A DNA stretch of 64,000 nucleotides from Acidobacteriota bacterium. Lineage in GTDB: Bacteria; Acidobacteriota; Blastocatellia; Chloracidobacteriales; JADJPF01. This document shows, piece after piece, positions 44,953 to 52,476 of this stretch (positions are counted from its first letter, which is position 1; each line of letters starts with the position of its first letter). Position numbers and translations under genes: made by a program. Under the pieces are notes generated by a model. It was not told the DNA's origin. It ran no database searches and saw only the letters and a program-made list of their open reading frames with translations. The DNA lies in NCBI GenBank assembly GCA_016213785.1, contig JACQZQ010000061.1, positions 1 to 64,000 of the forward strand, written 5' to 3'.

Positions 44953-46179
44953 CTAAATTTGCATTATATTTAAAGCTCGATAAATTAACCTAACTTGACC
45001 AAAGCGCACTTCATAGCCATTTTGCAAATAACCTTCATTTACTCGTTTGCCATTAATGAACACTCCATTAATACTATTAAGATCTTGTACTATATGATAG
45101 CCTCTTTCATCCCAAAAAACTAAAGCATGACGATTTTCTACAGTTTCATCATCTAGTACAAACTCATTATCTAGGGTTTTTCCGATAGCTATTGATGGTT
45201 TATCAAGTACATGAAGAATTTCTTCTGTTCCAAGTTCAGTAATTTTAATAAAGTGGGGGTAAACTGAAGTAGGTGCAGATTGTACTATAGCTAAAAGACT
45301 CTGATGACAATAGTTACAACTAACTGATCCAGGTTCATTTATTGCACTGCATTTAGCACAAGATCGCATTTCTCCTAAATCAATTTGAGGGAGTTTTTTA
45401 CGACATTTACGGCATATTAAACCGGCTCTACCTACTTGGCCGCAATTTGGACATCTTAAAACAGCTTTAAGTTTTGCGCTCTCATTACGTTTAGGAGATT
45501 TTTTTATAAACTCTAAAACATTAGACTCTACATACCAAAACATTCCACCCATTAATAAGAGTATTGTGATAAAAGAAAGTATAAGTGATTTATCTCCAAT
45601 CATTACTAAAATAAAATCAAATAGGCCATGTGTAATAGCTGCTAGAAGTAAACCGTAAATAATAATATTAGTGCGTTTTCCTCTAACATTTGATGCTGCT
45701 TTTGCTTGACTTAGTGCCAAACCCCAAAAAGCAGAAAATAACGCATGTCCTGCATTAGAAATTGGGCCACGTATTTTAAGGATCTCTAAGTTTTGAAATT
45801 GGCTAACATAAAGTACATTTTCGGCAGCAGCAAATCCTAATGCAGCAGCAGCAGCATAAATTACCCCATCAATAGGCTCATCAAATTCAGGTTGTTTATA
45901 AGCAAAAACTAGCACAGCCAATAACTTAGCACTTTCTTCTACTGGCCCAACAATACCAAAGAATTGAACAAAATTAGATAGAAAGCTATTTTGCCCTAAG
46001 AAAAATGCTACAAATACAATACCTACAGTATTAAAAATTAGTGCTGGTATTGTTGCGAATATACCTAAGAGAAAAGTTACAAAAACTAATGAAATAGGCT
46101 CACGGTCGTGCCAATCCTGAACATAAAAAAAGGCTAACCAAAATAGACAAGGCAACAGAGAGAGTAAAATTATTAGCAT
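44953..46179 (-). CDS. PrsW-family intramembrane protease fused to zinc ribbons and FHA domain
   Basis: A 408-residue fusion. The membrane part (about 1-230) has the PrsW motifs in order: PVEESAKL (Glu-Glu-x-x-Lys), FAAAENVLY, GHALFSAFWG and HGLFDF, giving the putative Glu/His metal site. It is followed by two zinc ribbons (CPNCGQ...CRKC and CAKCS...CNYC) and a C-terminal FHA domain (about 325-400, ENRHALVFWDERG, LNSINGVFING). PrsW cleaves anti-sigma factors in other bacteria. The FHA end suggests it is recruited or controlled through phosphothreonine made by Ser/Thr kinases. It lies divergent from thrB. Confidence 0.88.
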   Translation of the reverse strand: MLIILLSLLPCLFWLAFFYVQDWHDREPISLVFVTFLLGIFATIPALIFNTVGIVFVAFFLGQNSFLSNFVQFFGIVGPVEESAKLLAVLVFAYKQPEFDEPIDGVIYAAAAALGFAAAENVLYVSQFQNLEILKIRGPISNAGHALFSAFWGLALSQAKAASNVRGKRTNIIIYGLLLAAITHGLFDFILVMIGDKSLILSFITILLLMGGMFWYVESNVLEFIKKSPKRNESAKLKAVLRCPNCGQVGRAGLICRKCRKKLPQIDLGEMRSCAKCSAINEPGSVSCNYCHQSLLAIVQSAPTSVYPHFIKITELGTEEILHVLDKPSIAIGKTLDNEFVLDDETVENRHALVFWDERGYHIVQDLNSINGVFINGKRVNEGYLQNGYEVRFGQVRLIYRALNIMQI

Positions 46180-46313
46180 AATGATGTTTATTGGGCTTAT
46201 TTACTGACGAATTTAGCAAATTAATGATATCATCTGAATAGATTAGTAACAATCTTTAATTTTAAGAAATTTTACTAGCTTTTGTTTTTCATTTTTTAAG
46301 GTATAGTTAAACT

Positions 46314-47216
46314 ATGTTTCAAATAAAAGTTCCCGCCACATCAGCTAATTTAGGCGCAGGTTTTGACTGTTTTGGGCTAGCATTAAAGCTTTATTTAACT
46401 GTTAGAGTTAAAACTAATCTAGATCAAATTCATCATAAAATAGAATTATCCGGTCAAGGTGTAGAAAGTTTACCTACAGATGAGAATAACTTAATTCTAA
46501 AAGTAGCAAATTTTGTTGCTCAAAAAGAGAATATCATTTTGCCCAAGCTCTATTTAGAAGTAGAAAATCATTTGCCTTTAGCTAGGGGGCTTGGTAGTAG
46601 TGCAGGAGCAATTACAGCGGGAATTGCAATTGTAGAGGCTTTAGAAAAAGAGTTTTCAAGTGAAAAGTTTTTTTCTTATGCAAGACATTTTGAAAATCAT
46701 CTTGATAATATTGCTGCTGCACGTTATGGTGCTTTTACAATTGCTGTTTCAGACAAAGAAGGTTTAGCTATAAAACAAAAATGGCCGGAAAAAATAAAAG
46801 CTTTGGTTCTAATTCCTGATTTTCAGCTAGATACACAAAAAGCTAGAGGGGTTTTGCCTACTAGCTATTCTAGAAGTGATGCAATATTTAATCTCCAACA
46901 TGCGTTATTATTTCAGGCATCAATAATGCAAGAAAATTATAGTTTAATTGGACAGGCTCTAGAGGATCGATGGCATCAAAATTTTCGTGCTCCTCTTGTT
47001 CCAGGACTTCAAGAGGCTTTGACTATAAAGATGCCAGGGCTTTTAGGAGTCGCCTTAAGTGGTTCTGGGCCAGCGATTCTTGCCTTAGCACTAGAAAATT
47101 TTTCTGCTATTGCTGAAAAGCTAAAGCAAATATTTGCCAAACAAAACATTAAGGCGGAAACAAAACTTTTAGAAATAGATCAACAAGGAAGGGCAATAGA
47201 GTTTTTTTATGAGTAA
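46314..47216 (+). CDS. thrB: Homoserine kinase
   Basis: A 300-residue GHMP kinase that phosphorylates homoserine. The N-terminal VPATSANLGAGFDCFGLAL, the ATP loop LPLARGLGSSAGAITAGIA (about residue 80) and the C-terminal LSGSGPAILAL are all present. Its product is the substrate of threonine synthase, encoded 17 kb upstream in this window. Its last codons overlap the start of asd by 8 bases, so the two are translated together. A weak AAGG site precedes the start. Confidence 0.93.
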   Translation: MFQIKVPATSANLGAGFDCFGLALKLYLTVRVKTNLDQIHHKIELSGQGVESLPTDENNLILKVANFVAQKENIILPKLYLEVENHLPLARGLGSSAGAITAGIAIVEALEKEFSSEKFFSYARHFENHLDNIAAARYGAFTIAVSDKEGLAIKQKWPEKIKALVLIPDFQLDTQKARGVLPTSYSRSDAIFNLQHALLFQASIMQENYSLIGQALEDRWHQNFRAPLVPGLQEALTIKMPGLLGVALSGSGPAILALALENFSAIAEKLKQIFAKQNIKAETKLLEIDQQGRAIEFFYE

Positions 47217-48261
47217 GAAAATTAGAGTAGGTATTTTAGGGGCTACAGGAATGGTGGGTCAACGTTTTATTCAGTTGCTTGATAATCATCCTGAATTTGA
47301 AGTAACAGCCTTAGCCGCTTCTGAGCGCTCAGAAGCACGAAGCTTTGCAGAAGCTTGTAGTTGGAAACTCCCAACACCAATGCCAAACTGGGTTAGAGGC
47401 ATGTCACTTCAAACCTGCCAAACTCCTATGGATTGTGATATAGTTTTTTCAAGCCTACCTTCCTCAATGGCAGGGGCAGTTGAAGAATCTTTTGCTCAAG
47501 CAGGTTATCCTGTAATTAGCAATTCCTCAAATCATAGAATGTCTGTAGATGTTCCTCTTTTAGTACCAGAAATTAATGCTGAACATATTGAATTAATTAA
47601 AATTCAACAAAAACGCCGTGAATGGAAAAAAGGTTATATAGTAACTAATCCTAATTGTACTACAGTAGCTCTAGCTTTAGCGCTTGCACCAATAAATCAA
47701 GCTTTTGGTATTGAAGCTGTTATGGTTTCAACTATGCAAGCCCTCTCAGGCGCAGGTTATCCAGGGGTTGCTTCTTTGGATATTATTGACAATGTTGTTC
47801 CTTTTATAGATGGCGAAGAGAAAAAAGTAGAAAGTGAGCCACAAAAAATCTTAGGACAATTTGAAAATGGTATGATAAAGGCTGCTGATTTTCGTGTTAG
47901 CGCTCAATGTCATAGAGTTAATGTGTCTGATGGTCATACAGAAGCAGTAACAATTAAACTTAAGAAAAAAACTAGTGTCGCAGAATTAATTGAAGTAATG
48001 GAAAACTTTCAAGGTGAGCCACAAAGACTTAAACTTGCTAGTGCTCCATCACATCCAGTTGTTGTATTAAAGGAAAATAACCGACCTCAGCCTAGATTAG
48101 ATCGTGACCTAGAAAAGGGTATGGCAACAATTGTCGGTCGTGTTCGCGAGGATATTATTTTAGATTTTCGGTTTACTCTCTTAGGACATAATACTATACG
48201 AGGTGCTGCTGGTGCTGCAATTCTTAATGCAGAATTACTTGCTGCTAAAGGCTATATTTAA
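47209..48261 (+). CDS. asd: Aspartate-semialdehyde dehydrogenase
   Basis: A 350-residue enzyme that reduces aspartyl phosphate to the semialdehyde, the branch point for threonine, methionine and lysine. N-terminal NADP loop GILGATGMVGQRF, the catalytic Cys in VTNPNCTTVALALAL, and a catalytic His in SAQCHRVNVSDGH are visible. Its first codons overlap the end of thrB, so the two genes form a small operon supplying threonine synthesis. Length is normal. Confidence 0.94.
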   Translation: MSKKIRVGILGATGMVGQRFIQLLDNHPEFEVTALAASERSEARSFAEACSWKLPTPMPNWVRGMSLQTCQTPMDCDIVFSSLPSSMAGAVEESFAQAGYPVISNSSNHRMSVDVPLLVPEINAEHIELIKIQQKRREWKKGYIVTNPNCTTVALALALAPINQAFGIEAVMVSTMQALSGAGYPGVASLDIIDNVVPFIDGEEKKVESEPQKILGQFENGMIKAADFRVSAQCHRVNVSDGHTEAVTIKLKKKTSVAELIEVMENFQGEPQRLKLASAPSHPVVVLKENNRPQPRLDRDLEKGMATIVGRVREDIILDFRFTLLGHNTIRGAAGAAILNAELLAAKGYI

Positions 48262-48468
48262 GTATTTGATAAGGCTAAAAATGTAATGCTGCAAAATAAA
48301 GAAAAGCTAATGTGATTTCTTGATTTATTGAACTGTTGCTGTACATTTTTTATTCTCAACATTACATTTTGCATATTTTGCATACTTGAGAAAACTTATA
48401 TACAAATTAAAGCCAAACTATATCTTAAAGGACTAGTTAATGATGCTATTAAGTAAGAACCTACTATT

Positions 48469-49182
48469 TTATGAGTTTTTAGAAATATTTGTGTTATCTA
48501 TATTTTTCTTCCAACCAATGATTATTGAGAGAAAATTACCCCATCCATGTAAAATAACCATAATGATATGACCAGTTATAAAGAATAAAAAACCGCACAT
48601 TGTTAAAAAATGCCATAGCCGAACTAACTTAAAACCTCCTAGTAGATAAACGATAAAACTAAATTGAATAGGCTTATAAAGTAAAATTCCTGTTATAACA
48701 GAAAATACTCCTAGGATGATTACTATAGTATAGGCAAATTTTTGCAAAGCATTATAAGTTTCTATTTGTGGTGGTTTTGGTTTAAAAAAGAAATAGTGTT
48801 TTATCATAGGCAGTAAACCTTTTATATCTTTAGGTAAAAAGAAGATAGTTTTCCAATACCCTGTAAAAAAGCAAAGAAAAAGGTAAAAAATACCTGTGAT
48901 AATAAATACCCACATAAAAGTAAAATGCCATTGAATAGCGCCCCCTAGCCATCCTCCTAGTCTAAGTACACTAGGAATATTAATTAAATCTACTTGAGGT
49001 ATTTTTTCTGCAAAGCTAGGAAAAGCAGAAAATATTTCTAACCCACTCATTATCAATATTGCGAGCGATAGTGCATTTAACCAATGTGTTAGTCTTACAA
49101 ATAATGGATGCTCATAGATATAGAGAATTGTTTTTTCTTTATCAACTATTTTAACTTTTTGCCCAAAGAATAGATTTTTCAT
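48469..49182 (-). CDS. Membrane cytochrome b (thiosulfate reductase / b561 type)
   Basis: A 237-residue protein with five hydrophobic helices. The start pattern YEHPLFVRLTHWLNALSLAILIMSGLEIF is that of cytochrome b561-like subunits of molybdenum enzymes, with His residues on helices 1, 2 and 4-5 (VRLTHWLN, WHFTFMW, LWHFLTMCG, ITGHIIMVILHGWG) as heme ligands. It lies 41 bases downstream of a sulfite-oxidase-like gene and would pass electrons to or from it. Start has no good ribosome site, suggesting coupling. Confidence 0.86.
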   Translation of the reverse strand: MKNLFFGQKVKIVDKEKTILYIYEHPLFVRLTHWLNALSLAILIMSGLEIFSAFPSFAEKIPQVDLINIPSVLRLGGWLGGAIQWHFTFMWVFIITGIFYLFLCFFTGYWKTIFFLPKDIKGLLPMIKHYFFFKPKPPQIETYNALQKFAYTIVIILGVFSVITGILLYKPIQFSFIVYLLGGFKLVRLWHFLTMCGFLFFITGHIIMVILHGWGNFLSIIIGWKKNIDNTNISKNS

Positions 49183-49223
49183 TTTTTATCATTATTTATT
49201 TGATTTAATTTAATATATGAAAC

Positions 49224-49976
49224 TTAAATGCCAGCAAACCAAGAATAACCTTGATCTTCCCAAAAACCCTTATCTTTACTTAAAATATTACTAACACGTA
49301 AAGAAATAAGATATTTACAGGATTTATAACCTAGTTTGGTTGGCATATGAATTCTTAGTGGAGCGCCATGACCTCTATCTAGAGGTTTTCCATACATTTC
49401 ATAACAAAGTAGGGTTTGTGGGTGTAAGCAGCTAGCCATATCATAAGATGAGTAATAATAATCTGCACAAATAACCTCGACAAATCTTGCTTTTGAATCA
49501 GCCCCAATCATCTTAAGAAAATCAGCTAATTTTGCTCCTGCAAAATTTCCTATTACATCCCAGCCTTCAATACAAATATGGCGAACATTTTGTGTATATT
49601 TTGGCAAAGCTTGTATTTGTTCTAGTTTGTAATCACCTGCTTTTTCTACTAATCCTTCAACTGATAGTCTCCAGTTTTCTAAATCTACCTCTGGGTCATC
49701 TTTATCATATGTGTTATAAGGAAATTTCTTGAATTCTGTAACTTGGCTATCAGTAAATACTTCTGCCAATTGATTAGGGTTATAGAGTGTTTCTGAAACC
49801 CAATCGCTAAAACTAAGCCCTTGTTTTATTAAACTTTCATTAAATAGAGGTAGCGAAATACTAGCAGCACCAATAGGAAGTAATTTTAATAATTCACGCC
49901 TTTTTATTTTACTCATTGCTAGTTTTTGAATTTCCTTAACATGTTCTTGAGGTTGTAGCTTTTCCATAATCATCAT
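49224..49976 (-). CDS. Molybdopterin-dependent oxidoreductase (sulfite oxidase / MsrP-like)
   Basis: A 250-residue protein of the sulfite-oxidase fold. The likely molybdenum ligand is Cys135 in RHICIEGWDVIGNF. Other conserved segments are GYKSCKYLISLRVS and HGAPLRIHMPTKLGYK. The N-terminus has KIKRRELLKLLPIGAASI, a possible twin-arginine export signal. With the cytochrome b gene after it, it forms a YedY/YedZ-like pair (MsrP repairs oxidised methionine in the periplasm), though the substrate is not determined. Three Met codons (MMIM) at the start make the exact start uncertain. Confidence 0.88.
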   Translation of the reverse strand: MMIMEKLQPQEHVKEIQKLAMSKIKRRELLKLLPIGAASISLPLFNESLIKQGLSFSDWVSETLYNPNQLAEVFTDSQVTEFKKFPYNTYDKDDPEVDLENWRLSVEGLVEKAGDYKLEQIQALPKYTQNVRHICIEGWDVIGNFAGAKLADFLKMIGADSKARFVEVICADYYYSSYDMASCLHPQTLLCYEMYGKPLDRGHGAPLRIHMPTKLGYKSCKYLISLRVSNILSKDKGFWEDQGYSWFAGI

Positions 49977-50120
49977 ACCTGTTGATGGTTAAAAAGAGAG
50001 TCAAGTAGATTTACTCTACTTGACCAATTACCAAGTTATTAAATGAAAAAACAAAACATTCAAAGCGTTAGATCGTCCTAGAAGTCCTAGAAGTTCTAGA
50101 AACTTTAGAAAGTAGGGTGG

Positions 50121-50672
50121 TTAGGGTAAAAGCACTTTATCTATAACATGAATAACTCCATTAGATTGAGTAACATTAGTAATACTAATATTAGCTTCGC
50201 CTCCTTTAGCATCTCTAACAATAATATTGTCACCATTTCTAACCAAAGTTAATTCACCTCCTTGAACAGTCTTAAGCTTACTCTTACCAGCTTTGATCAT
50301 GGCTTCTAGAGCTTTAGCATTAAAATTACCAGCTACAACATGGTAAGTAAGAATACTAGTTAACTTATCTTTGTTTTCTGGTTTAAGTAAAGTGTCTACT
50401 GTACCTGCTGGTAAAGCACTAAAGGCTGCATTAACTGGAGCAAAAACTGTAAAGGGGCCTTTTCCTTTAAGTGTATCAACTAAACCAGCTGCTTTAACAG
50501 CTGCAACTAAAGTAGTGTGGTCTGCTGAATTTACTGCATTATCTACAATGGTTTTATTAGCATACATTGGCTGACCACCTACTTTTACTGGCTCTTCTGC
50601 CATTACTAATCCTACAAACATAGTACTTATAACTAAAAAGGTCGCAACTAACATTTTTTTTGTTCTTAACAT
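50121..50672 (-). CDS. Secreted fasciclin (FAS1) domain protein
   Basis: A 183-residue protein with a signal peptide (about 1-26, ending VMA). One FAS1 domain follows (about 40-183): TLVAAVKAAGLVDTLKGKGPFTVFAPVNAAF and the H-box-like TYHVVAGNF, ending in GVIHVIDKVLLP. Such proteins act in adhesion or envelope assembly. AGGAG lies upstream. Its promoter region includes the TTTCAT triple repeat, a possible Fur site. Confidence 0.93.
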   Translation of the reverse strand: MLRTKKMLVATFLVISTMFVGLVMAEEPVKVGGQPMYANKTIVDNAVNSADHTTLVAAVKAAGLVDTLKGKGPFTVFAPVNAAFSALPAGTVDTLLKPENKDKLTSILTYHVVAGNFNAKALEAMIKAGKSKLKTVQGGELTLVRNGDNIIVRDAKGGEANISITNVTQSNGVIHVIDKVLLP

Positions 50673-50877
50673 AGATTTATAATTCTCCTGAAAATTTACA
50701 ATATAAGTTTTTTGGCTCTCTTAGATTCTTTTGATAAAGCCTTAAGTGTGACTTAAAGCATCGTTCCAATACTATCTATAGGTTGCAAGTTAATTAGTTC
50801 ACCAAAAGAAAATAGGAGAGCCAATTTTATTTCTTACCTTCAAACTACGAACTAAAAAATAAAATGGATTTAAATTC

Positions 50878-50898
50878 GATTTTCATTTTCATTTTCAT
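50878..50898. promoter_or_regulatory. Triple TTTCAT hexamer, Fur-like
   Basis: GAT followed by three consecutive TTTCAT units. Fur sites are described as arrays of NATWAT-like hexamers; on the other strand these read ATGAAA three times. It lies upstream of the fasciclin gene and of the microprotein unit, so it could serve either direction. Confidence 0.45.
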
Positions 50899-50971
50899 AA
50901 AATATAAATCAGTAAAATTTTGCTTTTTCCTTCTTGACATTTTTTGAAAATTTAGGCATTTTGATAAAAAT

Positions 50972-50990
50972 GAAAATGACATTGATTTTC
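50972..50990 (+). promoter_or_regulatory. Fur-box-like inverted repeat
   Basis: GAAAATGACATTGATTTTC has 14 of 19 matches to the classic Fur box GATAATGATAATCATTATC and is itself an inverted repeat of GAAAAT...ATTTTC. It sits about 170 bases before the microprotein and is the best candidate for iron control of the unit through DUF3386. Confidence 0.55.
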
Positions 50991-51161
50991 AAAATTTATA
51001 TTTACTATATTATTCCTCTAGATTAGCATCAACATAAATGGGTGATTGCTCAAGTCTCATCATAGTTTTTCCTGCCAAAACTATGGTGATGCTTTAATCA
51101 GGTTTATAAAAACTATGAGTCGGATTGCTTTATTAGCTATTATTTTTAGAAAGGATAAGTT

Positions 51162-51239
51162 ATGCACTATAAGAAGAAATGCTGTAAGAAATATAAAAAA
51201 GCTGGCAAATACTGTAAAGGGTGTCCATTACTCAAATAA
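51162..51239 (+). CDS. 25-residue Lys/Cys-rich microprotein
   Basis: A tiny reading frame with a good ribosome site (AGAAAGGA) 8 bases before the ATG. It encodes Met-His-Tyr-Lys-Lys-Lys-Cys-Cys-Lys-Lys-Tyr, then a Lys-Tyr-Lys-Gly-rich end with Cys-Lys-Gly-Cys-Pro. Four cysteines and about ten lysines in 25 residues suggest metal or nucleic-acid binding. Small proteins of the form CC-x-KY-x-KKGK-x-C-x-x-CP occur in many bacteria in my recollection, which I cannot confirm. The next gene starts 20 bases later, so the two are cotranscribed. A longer frame over the same bases (from about 51046) is rejected. Confidence 0.65.
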   Translation: MHYKKKCCKKYKKAGKYCKGCPLLK

Positions 51240-51259
51240 TAATTAAACGAGGATAATTT

Positions 51260-51466
51260 ATGGAAAATAAAGAGCTTTTACATTGTAATTGGTATCGTTG
51301 TAAACACTCAGATTGTTTGCATTTGGTACTGGGAAATACAACTTTTACTTTTTTACCAGAACAGTTGCTAGTTTTAGCTGATGTCATTGATAAAATGCGT
51401 GATGAAGTACTAATGGGAGAACAAACTCTTGGCAATAATTTTTCTGATACAAGTTTAGTTATGTAA
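51260..51466 (+). CDS. Small Cys-rich hypothetical protein
   Basis: A 68-residue protein with a clear ribosome site (CGAGGATAATTT before ATG). Cys9, Cys14 and Cys19 are evenly spaced (C-x4-C-x4-C), followed by LHLVLGNTTFTFLPEQLLVLADVIDKM. The Cys spacing and LHL-x-LGN block loosely recall small iron-linked DUF proteins, but I make no firm family call. It is in one run with the microprotein upstream and a DUF3386 gene 30 bases downstream, all behind a Fur-like site. Confidence 0.75.
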   Translation: MENKELLHCNWYRCKHSDCLHLVLGNTTFTFLPEQLLVLADVIDKMRDEVLMGEQTLGNNFSDTSLVM

Positions 51467-51496
51467 AAAAGATCTAAAATTAAGGAGAAAAAGTTA

Positions 51497-52285
51497 ATGA
51501 AAAGTATTAATCAAAAAACAAAACTTATCTTATTCTTTTCGCTATTGCTACTTTGTCCTGCAATTTCTTTAGCACAAAGCCAAGTAACAGAACTTAGCAA
51601 CAATGTAGCCAAAACAGAAAACTCAACAGAAGCTAAACCTCTAATAAAAGCAGATTCTCAAGCCTATGCGCTCTTAAAAGAGGCTCATGATGCTCGTCAA
51701 GTCTGGCCTGAAGACTTTGCTGGTTTTAGTGCAGAAGTAGTCTTTAATGATAATGGACAGATTGTTATAGGAAAACTTTCTTATGAACAAAAAGCAGGTG
51801 TAAACTTAACAATTGAAGGATTGAGCCAAGAATCAAAAACCTGGCTTCTAAACCAATTAAATAGTACTTTAAGTCATCGACGAGGAGGTGATTTTGCTAA
51901 AAGGGATGGAGCAAACCCTATTACATTTGGTGAAGATGATAAAAACCCAACAGGCCGTTTAGTAATACTTAATGATTCACTAAAATCTAGTTATAGAATA
52001 CGTGATGGTAAAGTAGTAGATGTTACTCGTACCATTGCTGGAGAACGCTTTACTATTAGCGTTTTAGAAACTACCTCTGTAGAAAATAACAAATATTTAC
52101 CTCGTCATTTTACCGTTACTTATTTTGATGCTAAAACAGGCTCAATCAAGCGTACAGAATCTTTTAGTGATACTCACACTAAACTTAATAATATTTGGTT
52201 TCCTACTCAGCGTAGGGTTATCCGTGCAGATAATGCTGTAATTATTTCTAGAGTTATAGAATTACGTAATTTACTAGTAAGGTAA
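51497..52285 (+). CDS. Exported DUF3386 protein
   Basis: A 262-residue protein with a signal peptide (about 1-26, FFSLLLLCPAISLAQ). The main domain matches DUF3386, known from cyanobacteria: ALLKEAHDARQVWPEDFAGFSAEVVFND, the THRRGG-like TLSHRRGGDF block, FGEDDKNPTGRLVILNDSLKSSYRIRDGKVV, and TFTISVLET-like strands with a final YFDAKTGSIKRTESFSDTH. The role is unknown. It is the last gene of the probable iron-regulated run and has an AAGGAG site. Confidence 0.85.
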   Translation: MKSINQKTKLILFFSLLLLCPAISLAQSQVTELSNNVAKTENSTEAKPLIKADSQAYALLKEAHDARQVWPEDFAGFSAEVVFNDNGQIVIGKLSYEQKAGVNLTIEGLSQESKTWLLNQLNSTLSHRRGGDFAKRDGANPITFGEDDKNPTGRLVILNDSLKSSYRIRDGKVVDVTRTIAGERFTISVLETTSVENNKYLPRHFTVTYFDAKTGSIKRTESFSDTHTKLNNIWFPTQRRVIRADNAVIISRVIELRNLLVR

Positions 52286-52311
52286 TCACTAGACATAACC
52301 CAATAATAACT

Positions 52312-52366
52312 AGCAGAAACTACATTGAGCTTAGGCAGGACTTAACCTTAAGTGTTAGTTTCTGCT
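52312..52366 (+). terminator. Long-loop hairpin after the DUF3386 gene
   Basis: AGCAGAAACTA at 52312-52322 pairs perfectly with TAGTTTCTGCT at 52356-52366 across a 33-base loop, followed by TATTTTATT. Probably a terminator or a structured RNA end for the iron-linked run. Confidence 0.6.
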
Positions 52367-52410
52367 TATTTTATTAGAAATGGCTTATTTTTAATACATT
52401 GCTATATAAA

Positions 52411-52476
52411 ACTTTAATGAAGTTTTAATGAAATTTTAATGAAATATTAATAAAGTCTTAATAAAATCTTAATGAA
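52411..52476. repeat. Six tandem 11-bp direct repeats, response-regulator-box-like
   Basis: Six units of exactly 11 bases follow one another with no gaps, consensus RTNTTAATGAA (two units have TTAATAAA). An 11-base period with a conserved half is what PhoB/OmpR-family response regulators bind, as it places dimers on one face of the helix. Six units suggest three dimers. No gene covers it. The nearest downstream gene on the same strand is the second TonB receptor about 1 kb on. Confidence 0.8.

Larger units (their letters stand above)
50673..51161. other. Regulatory gap with two Fur-box-like sites
   Basis: About 490 non-coding bases separate the fasciclin gene from the microprotein gene. It contains three perfect tandem TTTCAT hexamers (50881-50898), a Fur-box-like repeat (50972-50990) and a TTGACA hexamer at 50934-50939. 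I see no other gene here; the longer reading frame over this stretch is not convincing. Confidence 0.6.

Noticed and set aside
48278-48370. Inverted repeat AAAATGTAATG / CATTACATTTT with a 71-base loop
   Set aside because: Loop too long and no T-run for a convincing terminator between asd and the converging cytochrome gene; may be chance in AT-rich DNA.
51046-51246. 66-residue frame over the microprotein region
   Set aside because: It starts at TTG with no ribosome site and has no family-like pattern, while the 25-residue frame inside has a good site and a clear Cys/Lys pattern.
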